Shown here piece by piece: positions 49,601 through 63,315 of a DNA stretch of 64,000 nt. The notes below the pieces were generated by a model. The model made no database searches. It had not been told where the DNA came from and saw nothing but the letters and a program-made list of their open reading frames with translations. The stretch's first letter is position 1, and the number at the start of each line of letters is the position of its first letter. This stretch comes from Amblyomma americanum. Taxonomy: Eukaryota; Arthropoda; Arachnida; Ixodida; Ixodidae. The DNA lies in the NCBI RefSeq assembly GCF_052857255.1, contig NW_027526747.1, positions 16,034-80,033 of the forward strand, in the 5' to 3' direction. The position numbers and the translations under genes were made by a program.

Positions 49601-49928
49601 AGAGAGAGCTGAAAACTTTTTATCTCAGAACTGCGCGAAAACTTGTATTCCGGCTCAGAAAAACGGGATACATTGTTTTAGATCGAAACTAGCAAGATTC
49701 ACGACCATCAATTTTACAAGTCGTCGAAGAGTAGACGAGAGAGAGCTGAAAACGTTTTCTCTCAGAACTGCGCGAAAACTTGTATTCCGGCTCAAAACAA
49801 CGGGATACATCGTTTTAGATCGATATTAGCAAGATTCACGAGCATCGATTTTACAAGTCGTCGAAGAGTAGACGAGAGAAAGGTGTAAACTTTTTCTCTC
49901 AGAACTGCGCGAAAACTTGTATTCCGGC
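46682..49928 (+). repeat. 3.2-kb block repeated from 42705-45950, copy 2
   Basis: Near-identical to copy 1. Differences noticed are tttcctctcag near 47152, and gcaaatttcacg near 48733 against gcaaaattcacg. Confidence 0.88.
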
Positions 49929-50189
49929 TCAAAACAACGGGATACATCGTTTTAGATCGAAACTAGCAAGATTCATGAGCATCGATTTTACAAGTCGTCG
50001 AAGTGTAGATGAGAGAAAGGTGGAAACTTTTTTCTCTCAGGACTGCGCGAAAACTTGTATTCCGGCTCAAAACAACGGGATACCTCGTTTTAGATCGAAA
50101 CTAGCAAGATTCACGAGCATCGATTTTACAAGTCGTCGAAGTGTAGACGAGAGAAAGGTGGAAACTTTTTTCTCTCAGAACTGCGCAAA

Positions 50190-50866
50190 ACTTGTATTCC
50201 GGCTGAGAACAACGGGATACATTGATTTAGATCGAAACTAGCAAGATTCACGAGCATCCATTTTACAAGTCGCCGAAGAGTACACGAGAGAAAGGTGTAA
50301 ACTTTTTCTCTCAGAACTGCGCGAAAACTTGTATTCCGGCTCAAAACAACGGAATGCATCGTTTTAGATCGAAACTAGCAAGATTCTCGAGCATCGATTT
50401 TAAAAGTCGTCGAAGAGTAGACGAGAGAAAGGTGGAAACTTTTTCTCTCAGAACTGCGCGAAAACTTGTATTCCGGCTCAAAACAACGGGATACCTCGTT
50501 TTAGATCGAAACTAGCAAGATTCACGAGCATCGATTTTACAAGTCGTCGAAGTGTAGACGAGAGAAAGGTGGAAACTTTTTTCTCTCAGAACTGCGCAAA
50601 ACTTGTATTCCGGCTCCGAACAACGGGATACATTGTTTTAGATCGAAACTTTCAAGATTCACGTGCATCGTTTTACAAGTCGTCGAAGAGTACACGAGAG
50701 AGAGCTGAAAACTTTTTATCTCAGAACTGCGCGAAAACTTGTATTCCGGCTCAGAACAACGGCATACATTGTTTTAGGTCGAAAGTAGCAAGATTCACGA
50801 GCATCGATTTTACAAGTCGTCGAAGAATAGAGTAGAGAAAGGTGTAAACTTTTTCTCTCAGAACTG
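50190..50866 (+). repeat. Five-monomer block repeated at 51422-52098, copy 1
   Basis: Offset of 1232 bp (nine monomers). Markers are ggctgagaacaacgg, gcatccattttac, gtcgccgaagagtacacg, aacggaatgcatcg and the gcgcaaaacttg monomer. Copies split at gaactgcgcgaaaac here versus gaactgggcgaaaac there. Confidence 0.85.
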
Positions 50867-51421
50867 CGCGAAAACTTGTATTCCGGCTCAAAACAACGGA
50901 ATGCATCGTTTTAGATCGAAACTAGCTAGATTCACGAGCCTGGATTTTACAAGTCGTCGAAGAGTAGACGAGAGAAAGTTAGAAACTTTTTCTCTCAGAA
51001 CTGCGCGAAAACTTGTATTCCGGCTCAGAACAACGGGATACATCGTTTTAGATCGAAACTAGCAAGATTCTCGAGCATCGATTTTACAAGTCGTCGAAGA
51101 GTAGACGAGAGAAAGCTGGAAACTTTTTCTCTCAGACCTGCGCGAATACTTGTATTCCGGCTCAAAACAACGAGATACATCGTTTTAGAACGAAACTAGC
51201 AAGATTCTCGAGCATCGATTTTAAAAGTCGTCGAAGAGTAGACGAGAGAGAGCTGAAAACTTTTTATCTCAGAACTGCGCGAAAACTTGTATTCCGGCTC
51301 AGAAAAACGGGATACATTGTTTTAGATCGAAACTAGCAAGATTCACGACCATCAATTTTACAAGTCGTCGAAGAGTAGACGAGAGAGAGCTGAAAACGTT
51401 TTCTCTCAGAACTGCGCGAAA

Positions 51422-52098
51422 ACTTGTATTCCGGCTGAGAACAACGGGATACATTGATTTAGATCGAAACTAGCAAGATTCACGAGCATCCATTTTACAA
51501 GTCGCCGAAGAGTACACGAGAGAAAGGTGTAAACTTTTTCTCTCAGAACTGCGCGAAAACTTGTATTCCGGCTCAAAACAACGGAATGCATCGTTTTAGA
51601 TCGAAACTAGCAAGATTCTCGAGCATCGATTTTAAAAGTCGTCGAAGAGTAGACGAGAGAAAGGTGGAAACTTTTTCTCTCAGAACTGCGCGAAAACTTG
51701 TATTCCGGCTCAAAACAACGGGATACCTCGTTTTAGATCGAAACTAGCAAGATTCACGAGCATCGATTTTACAAGTCGTCGAAGTGTAGACGAGAGAAAG
51801 GTGGAAACTTTTTTCTCTCAGAACTGCGCAAAACTTGTATTCCGGCTCCGAACAACGGGATACATTGTTTTAGATCGAAACTTTCAAGATTCACGTGCAT
51901 CGTTTTACAAGTCGTCGAAGAGTACACGAGAGAGAGCTGAAAACTTTTTATCTCAGAACTGCGCGAAAACTTGTATTCCGGCTCAGAACAACGGCATACA
52001 TTGTTTTAGGTCGAAAGTAGCAAGATTCACGAGCATCGATTTTACAAGTCGTCGAAGAATAGAGTAGAGAAAGGTGTAAACTTTTTCTCTCAGAACTG
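51422..52098 (+). repeat. Five-monomer block repeated from 50190-50866, copy 2
   Basis: Same order of variants as 50190-50866. It continues into the 51933-53911 block. Confidence 0.85.
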
Positions 52099-53911
52099 GG
52101 CGAAAACTTGTACTCCGGCTCAAAACAACGAGATAAATCGTTTTAGAATGAAACTAGCAAGATTCACTAGCATCAATTTTGCAAGTCGTCTTAGAGTAGA
52201 CCAGTGAAAGGTGTAAACTTTTTCTCCCAGAACTGCCCGAAAACTTGTATTCCGGCTCAAAACAACGAGATACATCGTTTTAGATCGAAACTAGCAAGAT
52301 TCACGAGCATCGATTTTACAAGTCATCGAAGAGTAGACGGGAGAAAGGTGGAAACTTTTTCTCTGAGAACTGCGCGAAAACTTGTATTCCGGCTCAAAAC
52401 AAGGGGATACATCGTTTTAGATCGAAACTAGCAAAATTCACGAGCATCAATTTTACAAATCGTCGAAGAGTAGACGAGAGAAAGGTGTGAACTTTTTCTC
52501 TCAGAACTGCGCGAAAACTTGTATTCCGGCTCAAAACAACGGGATACATCGTTTTAGATTGAAACTAGCAAGATTTCTGAGCATCGGTTTTACAAGTCGT
52601 GTAAGAGTGAACGAGAGAAAGGTGGAAACTTTTTCTCTCAGAACTGCGCGAAAACTTGTATTCCGGCTCAAAACAACGAGATACATCGTTTTAGATCGAA
52701 ACTAGCAAGATTCCCGAGCATCGATTTTACAAGTCGTCGAAGAGTAGACGAGAGTAAGGTGTAAACTTTTTTTCTCAGAACTGCGCGAAAACTTGTATTC
52801 CGGCTCAAAACAACGGGAAACATCGTTTTAGATTGAAACTAGCAAGATTCACGAGCATCAATTTTACAAGTCGTCGAAGAGTAGACGAGAGAGAGCTGAA
52901 AACTTTTTCTCTCAGAACTGCGCAAAAACTTGTATTCCGGCTCAAAACAATGGGATACATCGTTTTAGATCGAAACTAGCAAGATTCACGAGCATCGATT
53001 TTACAAGTCGTGGAAGTGTAGACGAGAGAAAGGTGGAAACTTTTTTCTCTCAGAACTGCGCGAAAACTTGTATTCCGGCTCAGAACAACGGGATACATTG
53101 ATTTAGATCGAAACTAGCAAGATTCACGAGCATCGATTTTACAAGTCGTCGAAGAGTAGACGAGAGAAAGGTGTAAACTTTTTCTCTCAGAACTGCGCGA
53201 AAACTTGTATTCCGGCTCAAAACAACGGAATACATCGTTTTAGATCGAACCTAGCAAGATTCACGAGCATGGATTTTACAAGTCGTCGAAGAGTAGACGA
53301 GAGAAAGGTGTAAACTTTTTCTCTCAGAACTGCGCAAAAACTTGTATTCCGGCTCAAAACAATGGGATACATCGTTTTAGATCGAAACTAGCAAGATTCA
53401 CGAGCATCGATTTTACAAGTCGTGGAAGTGTAGACGAGAGAAAGGTGGAAACTTTTTTCTCTCAGAACTGCGCGAAAACTTGTATTCCGGCTCAGAACAA
53501 CGGGATACATTGATTTAGATCGAAACTAGCAAGATTCACGAGCATCGATTTTACAAGTCGTCGAAGAGTAGACGAGAGAAAGGTGTAAACTTTTTCTCTC
53601 AGAACTGCGCGAAAACTTGTATTCCGGCTCAAAACAACGGAATACATCGTTTTAGATCGAACCTAGCAAGATTCACGAGCATGGATTTTACAAGTCGTCG
53701 AAGAGTAGACGAGAGAAAGGTGTAAACTTTTTCTCTCAGAACTGCGCGAAAACTTGTATTAAGGCTCACAACAACGGGATACATTGTTTTACATCGATAC
53801 TAGCAAAATTCACGAGCATCGATTTTACAAGTCGTCGAAGAGTAGACGAGAGAAAGGTGTAAACTTTTTCTCTCAGAACTGCGCGAAAACTTGTATTCCG
53901 GCTCAAAACAA
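51933..53911 (+). repeat. 2.0-kb block repeated at 54675-56653, copy 1
   Basis: Offset of 2742 bp (20 monomers). Shared rare variants include cgtcttagagtagaccagtg, ctgcccgaaaac, aagatttct with gcatcggtttt, and gtgtaagagtgaacg. A few substitutions separate the copies, such as tctctgagaac near 52362 and ggaaacatcg near 52817 in this copy. Confidence 0.86.
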
Positions 53912-54674
53912 CGGGATACATTGTTTTAGAACGAAACTAGCAAGATTCACGAGCATCGATTTTACAAGTCGTCGAAGAGTAGACGAGAGACAGCTGAAAA
54001 CTTTTTCGCTCAGAACTGCGCGAAAACTTTTAATCCGGCTCAAAACAACGGGATACATCGTTTTAGATCGAAACTAGCAAGATTCTCGAGCATCGATTTT
54101 ACAAGTCGTCGAAGAGTAGACGAGAGAATGGGGGAAACTTTTTCTCTCAGACCTGCGCGAAAACTTGTATTCCGGCTCAAAACAACGGGATACATCGTTT
54201 TAGATCGAAACTATCAAGATTCCCGATCATCGATTTTACAAGTCGTCGAAGAGTAGACGAGAGAAAGGTGGAAACTTTTTCTCTCAGAACTGCGCGAAAA
54301 CTTGTATTCCGGCTCAAAACAACGGGATACATCGTTTTAGATCGAAACTAGCTAGATTCACGAGCCTGGATTTTACAAGTCGTCGAAGAGTAGACGAGAG
54401 AAAGTTAGAAACTTTTTCTCTCAGAACTGCGCGAAAACTTGTATTCCGGCTCAGAACAACGGGATACATCGTTTTAGATCGAAACTAGCAAGATTCTCGA
54501 GCATCGATTTTACAAGTCGTCGAAGAGTAGACGAGAGAAAGCTGGAAACTTTTTCTCTCAGACCTGCGCGAATACTTGTATTCCGGCTCAAAACAACGAG
54601 ATACATCGTTTTAGAACGAAACTAGCAAGATTCTCGAGCATCGATTTTACAAGTCGTCGAAGAGTAGACGAGAG

Positions 54675-56653
54675 AGAGCTGAAAACTTTTTATCTCAGAA
54701 CTGCGCGAAAACTTGTATTCCGGCTCAGAACAACGGCATACATTGTTTTAGGTCGAAAGTAGCAAGATTCACGAGCATCGATTTTACAAGTCGTCGAAGA
54801 ATAGAGTAAAGAAAGGTGTAAACTTTTTCTCTCAGAACTGGGCGAAAACTTGTACTCCGGCTCAAAACAACGAGATAAATCGTTTTAGAATGAAACTAGC
54901 AAGATTCACTAGCATCAATTTTGCAAGTCGTCTTAGAGTAGACCAGTGAAAGGTGTAAACTTTTTCTCCCAGAACTGCCCGAAAACTTGTATTCCGGCTC
55001 AAAACAACGAGATACATCGTTTTAGATCGAAACTAGCAAGATTCACGAGCATCGATTTTACAAGTCATCGAAGAGTAGACGGGAGAAAGGTCGAAACTTT
55101 TTCTCTCAGAACTGCGCGAAAACTTGTATTCCGGCTCAAAACAAGGGGATACATCGTTTTAGATCGAAACTAGCAAAATTCACGAGCATCAATTTTACAA
55201 ATCGTCGAAGAGTAGACGAGAGAAAGGTGTGAACTTTTTCTCTCAGAACTGCGCGAAAACTTGTATTCCGGCTCAAAACAACGGGATACATCGTTTTAGA
55301 TTGAAACTAGCAAGATTTCTCAGCATCGGTTTTACAAGTCGTGTAAGAGTGAACGAGAGAAAGGTGGAAACTTTTTCTCTCAGAACTGCGCGAAAACTTG
55401 TATTCCGGCTCAAAACAACGAGATACATCGTTTTAGATCGAAACTAGCAAGATTCCCGAGCATCGATTTTACAAGTCGTCGAAGAGTAGACGAGAGTAAG
55501 GTGTAAACTTTTTTTCTCAGAACTGCGCGAAAACTTGTATTCCGGCTGAAAACAACGGGATACATCGTTTTAGATTGAAACTAGCAAGATTCACGAGCAT
55601 CAATTTTACAAGTCGTCGAAGAGTAGACGAGAGAGAGCTGAAAACTTTTTCTCTCAGAACTGCGCAAAAACTTGTATTCCGGCTCAAAACAATGGGATAC
55701 ATCGTTTTAGATCGAAACTAGCAAGATTCACGAGCATCGATTTTACAAGTCGTGGAAGTGTAGACGAGAGAAAGGTGGAAACTTTTTTCTCTCAGAACTG
55801 CGCGAAAACTTGTATTCCGGCTCAGAACAACGGGATACATTGATTTAGATCGAAACTAGCAAGATTCACGAGCATCGATTTTACAAGTCGTCGAAGAGTA
55901 GACGAGAGAAAGGTGTAAACTTTTTCTCTCAGAACTGCGCGAAAACTTGTATTCCGGCTCAAAACAACGGAATACATCGTTTTAGATCGAACCTAGCAAG
56001 ATTCACGAGCATGGATTTTACAAGTCGTCGAAGAGTAGACGAGAGAAAGGTGTAAACTTTTTCTCTCAGAACTGCGCAAAAACATGTATTCCGGCTCAAA
56101 ACAATGGGATACATCGTTTTAGATCGAAACTAGCAAGATTCACGAGCATCGATTTTACAAGTCGTGGAAGTGTAGACGAGAGAAAGGTGGAAACTTTTTT
56201 CTCTCAGAACTGCGCGAAAACTTGTATTCCGGCTCAGAACAACGGGATACATTGATTTAGATCGAAACTAGCAAGATTCACGAGCATCGATTTTACAAGT
56301 CGTCGAAGAGTAGACGAGAGAAAGGTGTAAACTTTTTCTCTCAGAACTGCGCGAAAACTTGTATTCCGGCTCAAAACAACGGAATACATCGTTTTAGATC
56401 GAACCTAGCAAGATTCACGAGCATGGATTTTACAAGTCGTCGAAGAGTAGACGAGAGAAAGGTGTAAACTTTTTCTCTCAGAACTGCGCGAAAACTTGTA
56501 TTAAGGCTCACAACAACGGGATACATTGTTTTACATCGATACTAGCAAAATTCACGAGCATCGATTTTACAAGTCGTCGAAGAGTAGACGAGAGAAAGGT
56601 GTAAACTTTTTCTCTCAGAACTGCGCGAAAACTTGTATTCCGGCTCAAAACAA
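54675..56653 (+). repeat. 2.0-kb block repeated from 51933-53911, copy 2
   Basis: Same order of variants as copy 1. Differences include ggtcgaaac near 55092 and ttctcagcatcgg near 55320. Confidence 0.86.
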
Positions 56654-57000
56654 CGGGATACATCGTTTTAGAACGAAACTAGCAAGATTCACGAGCATCG
56701 GTTTTACAAGTCGTCGAAGAGTAGCCGAGATAAAGGTGTAAACGTTTTCTCTCAGAACTGCGCGAAAACTTGTATTCCGGCTCAAAACAACGGAATACAT
56801 CGTTTTAGATCGAAACTAGCAAGATTCTCGAGCATCGATTTTACAAGTCGTCGGAGAGTAGACGAGAGAAAGGTGGAAACGTTATCTCTCAGAACTGCGC
56901 GAAAACTTGTATTCCGGCTCAAAACAACGGGATACATCGTTTTAGATCGAAACTAGCAAGATTCTCGAGCATCGATTTTACAGTAAAGTCGTCGAAGAGT
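56585..57000 (+). repeat. Three-monomer block duplicated in tandem at 57001-57410
   Basis: The trimer with gtagccgagataaagg, gtcgtcggagagtag and the acagtaaagtcg insertion occurs here and again about 408 bp later. Two acagtaaagtcg sites (56989 and 57397) therefore lie close together. This is the shortest spacing of that marker in the window. Confidence 0.8.
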
Positions 57001-60000
57001 AGACGAGAGAAAGGTGTAAACTTTTTCTCTCAGAACTGCGCGAAAACTTGTATTCCGGCTCAAAACAACGGGATACATCGTTTTAGAACGAAACTAGCAA
57101 GATTCACGAGCATCGGTTTTACAAGTCGTCGAAGAGTAGCCGAGATAAAGGTGTAAACGTTTTCTCTCAGAACTGCGCGAAAACTTGTATTCCGGCTCAA
57201 AACAACGGAATACATCGTTTTAGATCGAAACTAGCAAGATTCTCGAGCATCGATTTTACAAGTCGTCGGAGAGTAGACGAGAGAAAGGTGGAAACGTTAT
57301 CTCTCAGAACTGCGCGAAAACTTGTATTCCGGCTCAAAACAACGGGATACATCGTTTTAGATCGAAACTAGCAAGATTCTCGAGCATCGATTTTACAGTA
57401 AAGTCGTCGAAGAGTAGACGAGAGAAAGCTGGAAACTTTTTCTCTCAGAACTGCGCGAAAACTTGTATTCCGGCTCAAAACAACGGGATAAATCGATTTA
57501 GATCGAAACTAGCAAGATTCACGAGCATCGATTTTACAAGTCGTCGAAGAGTAGACGAGAGAGAGCTGAAAACTTTTTCTCTCAGAACTGCGCGAAAACT
57601 TTTAATCCGGCCCAAAACAACGGGATACATCGTTTTAGATCGAAACTAGCAAGATTCTCGAGCATCGATTTTACAAGTCGTCGAAGAGTAGACGAGAGAA
57701 AGGTGGAAACTTTTTCTCTCAGACCTGCGCGAAAACTTGTATTCCGGCTCAAAACAACGGGATACATCGTTTTAGATCGAAACTATCAAGATTCCCGAGC
57801 ATCGATTTTACAAGTCGTCGAAGAGTAGACAAGAGAAAGGTGGAAACGTTTTCTCTCAGAACTGCGCGAAAACGTGTATTCCGGCTCAAAACAACGGGAT
57901 ACATCGTTTTAGATCGATAATAGCAAGATTCACGAGCATCGATTTTACAAGTCGTCGAAGAGCAGACGAAAGAGAGCTGAAAACTTTTTATCTCAGAACT
58001 GCGCGAAAACTTTTATTCCGGCTCAAAACAACGGGATACATTGTTTTAGATCGAAACTAGCAAAATTCACGAGCATCGATTTTACAAGTCGTCGAAGAGT
58101 AGACGAGAGACAGCTGAAAACTTTTTCGCTCAGAACTGCGCGAAAACTTTTATTCCGGCTCAAAACAACGGGATACATCGTTTTAGATCGAAACTAGCAA
58201 GATTCTCTAGCATCGATTTTACAAGTCGTCGAAGAGTAGACGAGAGAAAGGGGGAAACTTTTTCTCTCAGACCTGCGCGAAAACTTGTATTCCGGCTCAA
58301 AACAACGGGATACATCGTTTTAGATCGAAACTATCAAGATTCCCGATCATCGATTTTACAAGTCGTCGAAGAGTAGACGAGAGAAAGGTGGAAACTTTTT
58401 CTCTCAGAACTGCGCGAAAACTTGTATTCCGGCTCAAAACAACGGGATACATCGTTTTAGATCGAAACTAGCTAGATTCACGAGCCTGGATTTTACAAGT
58501 CGTCGAAGAGTAGACGAGAGAAAGTTAGAAACTTTTTCTCTCAGAACTGCGCGAAAACTTGTATTCCGGCTCAGAACAACGGGATACATCGTTTTAGATC
58601 GAAACTAGCAAGATTCTCGAGCATCGATTTTACAAGTCGTCGAAGAGTAGACGAGAGAAAGCTGGAAACTTTTTCTCTCAGACCTGCGCGAATACTTGTA
58701 TTCCGGCTCAAAACAACGAGATACATCGTTTTAGAACGAAACTAGCAAGATTCTCGAGCATCGATTTTACAAGTCGTCGAAGAGTAGACGAGAGAGAGCT
58801 GAAAACTTTTTATCTCAGAACTGCGCGAAAACTTGTATTCCGGCTCAGAAAAACGGGATACATTGTTTTAGATCGAAACTAGCAAGATTCACGACCATCA
58901 ATTTTACAAGTCGTCGAAGAGTAGACGAGAGAGAGCTGAAAACGTTTTCTCTCAGAACTGCGCGAAAACTTGTATTCCGGCTCAAAACAACGGGATACAT
59001 CGTTTTATATTGAAACTAGCAAGATTCACGAGCATCGATTTCACAATTCGTCGAAGTGTAGACGAGAGAAAGGTGGAAACTTTTCTCTCAGAACTGCGCG
59101 AAAACTTGTATTCCGGCTCAGAACAACGGGATACATTGTTTTAGATCGATATTAGCAAGATTCACGAGCATCGATTTTACAAGTCGTCGAAGAGTAGACG
59201 AGAGAAAGGTGTAAACTTTTTCTCTCAGAACTGCGCGAAAACTTGTATTCCGGCTCAAAACAACGGGATACATCGTTTTAGATCGAAACTAGCAAGATTC
59301 ATGAGCATCGATTTTACAAGTCGTCGAAGTGTAGATGAGAGAAAGGTGGAAACTTTTTTCTCTAGAACTGCGCGAAAACTTGTATTCCGGCTGAGAACAA
59401 CGGGATACATTAATTTAGATCGAAACTAGCAAGATTCACGAGCATCCATTTTACAAGTCGTCGAAGAGTACACGAGAGAAAGGTGTAAACTTTTTCTCTC
59501 AGAACTGCGCGAAAACTTGTATTCCGGCTCAAAACAACGGAATGCATCGTTTTAGATCGAAACTAGCAAGATTCTCGAGCATCGATTTTAAAAGTCGTCG
59601 AAGAGTAGACGAGAGAAAGGTGGAAACTTTTTCTCTCAGAACTGCGCGAAAACTTGTATTCCGGCTCCGAACAACGGGATACATTGTTTTAGATCGAAAC
59701 TTTCAAGATTCACGTGCATCGTTTTACAAGTCGTCGAAGAGTACACGAGAGAGAGCTGAAAACTTTTTATCTCAGAACTGCGCGAAAACTTGTATTCCGG
59801 CTCAGAACAACGGCATACATTGTTTTAGGTCGAAAGTAGCAAGATTCACGAGCATCGATTTTACAAGTCGTCGAAGAATAGAGTAGAGAAAGGTGTAAAC
59901 TTTTTCTCTCAGAACTGGGCGAAAACTTGTACTCCGGCTCAAAACAACGAGATAAATCGTTTTAGAATGAAACTAGCAAGATTCACTAGCATCAATTTTG

Positions 60001-62217
60001 CAAGTCGTCTTAGAGTAGACCAGTGAAAGGTGTAAACTTTTTCTCCCAGAACTGCCCGAAAACTTGTATTCCGGCTCAAAAACAACGAGATACATCGTTT
60101 TAGATCGAAACTAGCAAGATTCACGAGCATCGATTTTACAAGTCATCGAAGAGTAGACGGGAGAAAGGTGGAAACTTTTTCTCTCAGAACTGCGCGAAAA
60201 CTTGTATTCCGGCTCAAAACAAGGGGATACATCGTTTTAGATCGAAACTAGCAAAATTCACGAGCATCAATTTTACAAATCGTCGAAGAGTAGACGAGAG
60301 AAAGGTGTGAACTTTTTCTCTCAGAACTGCGCGAAAACTTGTATTCCGGCTCAAAACAACGGGATACATCGTTTTAGATTGAAACTAGCAAGATTTCTGA
60401 GCATCGGTTTTACAAGTCGTGTAAGAGTGAACGAGAGAAAGGTGGAAACTTTTTCTCTCAGAACTGCGCGAAAACTTGTATTCCGGCTCAAAACAACGGG
60501 ATAGATCGTTTTAGATCGAAACTAGCAAGATTCACGAGCATCAATTTTACAAGTCGTCGAAGAGTAGACGAGAGAGAGCTGAAAACTTTTTATCTCAGAA
60601 CTGCGCGAAAACTTTTAATCCGGCTCAAAACAACGGGATACATCGTTTTAGATCAAATTTAGCAAGATTCACGAGCATCGATTTTACAAGTCGTCGAAGA
60701 GTAGACGAGAGAAAGGTGGAAACTTTTTCTCTCAGAACTGCGCGAAAACTTGTATTCTGGCTCAAAACAACGGGATACATCGTTTTAGATCGAAACTAGC
60801 AAGATTCTCGAACATCTATTTTACAAGTCGTCGAAGAGTAGACGAGAGAAAGGTGGAAACTTTTTCTCTCAGAACTGCGCGAAAACTTGTATTCCGGCTC
60901 AAAACAACGAGATACATCGTTTTCGATCGAAACTAGCAAGATTCTCGAGCATCGATTTTACAAGTCGTCGAAGAGTAGACGAGAGTAAGGTGTAAACTTT
61001 TTTTCTCAGAACTGCGCGAAAACTTGTATTCCGGGTCAAAACAACGGAATACATCGTTTTAGATCGAAACAAGCAAGATTCTCGAGCATCGATTTTACAA
61101 GTCGTCGAAGAGTAGACGAGAGAAAGTTGGAAGCTTTTTCTCTCAGAACTGCGCAAAAACTTGTATTCCGGCTCAAAACAACGGGATACATCGTTTTAGG
61201 TTGAAACTAGCAAGATTCTCGAGCATCGATTTAAAAGTCGTCGAAGAGTAGACGAGAGAGAGCTGAAAACGTTTTATCTCAGAACTGCGCGAAAACTTGT
61301 ATTCCGGCTCAAAACAACGGGATACATCGTTTTAGATCGAAACTATCAAGATTCACGAGCATCAATTTTACAAGTCGTCGAAGAGTAGACGAGAGAAAGG
61401 TGTAAACTTTTTCTCTCAGAACTGCGCGAAAACTTGTATTAAGGCTCACAACAACGGGATACATCGTTTTACATCGAAACTAGCAAAATTCACGAGCATC
61501 GATTTTACAAGTCGTCGAAGAGTAGACGAGAGAAAGGTGTAAACTTTTTCTCTCAGAACTGCGCGAAAACTTGTATTCCGGCTCCAAACAACGGGATACA
61601 TCGTTTTAGAACGAAACTAGCAAGATTCACGAGCATCGATTTTACAAGTCGTCGAAGAGTAGACGAGAGAAAGGTGTAAACTTTTTCTCTCAGAACTGCG
61701 CGAAAACTTGTATTCCGGCTCAGAACAACGGGATACATCGTTTTAGATCGAAACTAGCTAGATTCACGAGCCTCGATTTTACAAGTCGTCGAAGAGTAGA
61801 CGAGGAGAAAGTTAGAAACTTTTTCTCTCAGAACTGCGCGAAAACTTGTATTCCGGCTCAGAACAACGGGATACATCGTTTTAGATCGAAACTAGCAAGA
61901 TTCTCGAGCATCGATTTTACAAGTCGTCGAAGAGTAGACGAGAGAAAGGTGGAAACTTTTTCTCTCAGACCTGCGCGAATACTTGTATTCCGGCTCAAAA
62001 CAACGAGATACATCGTTTTAGAACGAAACTAGCAAGATTCTCGAGCATCGATTTTACAAGTCGTCGAAGAGTAGACGAGAGAAAGGTGGAAACTTTTTCT
62101 CTCAGAACTGCGCGAAAACTTGTACTCCGGCTCAAAACAACAGGATACATCGTTTTAGATCGAAACTAGCAAGATTCACGAGCATCGATTTTACAAGTCG
62201 TCGAAGAGTACACGAGA

Positions 62218-62766
62218 GAAAGGTGGAAACTTTTTCTCTCAGATCTGCGCGAAAACTTGTATTCCGGCTCAAAACAAAGGGATACATCGTTTTAGATCGA
62301 AACTAGCAAGATTCACGAGCATCGATTTTACAAGTCGTCGAAGAGTAGACGAGAGAAAGGTGGAAACTTTTTCTCTCATAACTGCGCGAAAACTTGTATT
62401 CCGGCTCAAAACAACGGGATACATCGTTTTAAATCGAAACTAGCAAGATTCACGAGCATCGATTTTACAAGTCGTCGAAGAGTAGACGAGAGAGAGCTGA
62501 AAACTTTTTATCTCAGAACTGCGCAAAAAACTTGTATTCCGGCTCAACACAACGGGATACATCGTTTTAGATCGAAACTAGCAAGATTCTCGAGCATCGA
62601 TTTTACAAGTCGTCGAAGAGTACACGAGAGAAAGGTGGACACATTTTCTCTCAGATCTGCGCGAAAACTTGTATTCCGGCTCAAAACAAAGGGATACATC
62701 GTTTTAGATCGAAACTAGCAAGATTCACGAGCATCGATTTTAGAAGTCGTCGAAGAGTACACGAGA
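62218..62766 (+). repeat. Four-monomer tandem duplication, copy 1
   Basis: 549-bp unit repeated at 62767-63315. Both copies share gcgcaaaaaacttg (an extra A), ggctcaacacaacggg and ggtggacacattttc in order, so the duplication is recent. This copy has gattttagaag near 62741 where other monomers read gattttacaag. Confidence 0.85.
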
Positions 62767-63315
62767 GAAAGGTGGAAACTTTTTCTCTCAGATCTGCGCG
62801 AAAACTTGTATTCCGGCTCAAAACAAAGGGATACATCGTTTTAGATCGAAACTAGCAAGATTCACGAGCATCGATTTTACAAGTCGTCGAAGAGTAGACG
62901 AGAGAAAGGTGGAAACTTTTTCTCTCATAACTGCGCGAAAACTTGTATTCCGGCTCAAAACAACGGGATACATCGTTTTAAATCGAAACTAGCAAGATTC
63001 ACGAGCATCGATTTTACAAGTCGTCGAAGAGTAGACGAGAGAGAGCTGAAAACTTTTTATCTCAGAACTGCGCAAAAAACTTGTATTCCGGCTCAACACA
63101 ACGGGATACATCGTTTTAGATCGAAACTAGCAAAATTCTCGAGCATCGATTTTACAAGTCGTCGAAGAGTACACGAGAGAAAGGTGGACACATTTTCTCT
63201 CAGATCTGCGCGAAAACTTGTATTCCGGCTCAAAACAAAGGGATACATCGTTTTAGATCGAAACTAGCAAGATTCACGAGCATCGATTTTACAAGTCGTC
63301 GAAGAGTAGACGAGA
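62767..63315 (+). repeat. Four-monomer tandem duplication, copy 2
   Basis: Same as 62218-62766 with small differences (gcaaaattctcg near 63132 against gcaagattctcg). The same subtype order occurs near 412-1234 and 7480-7890. Confidence 0.85.
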
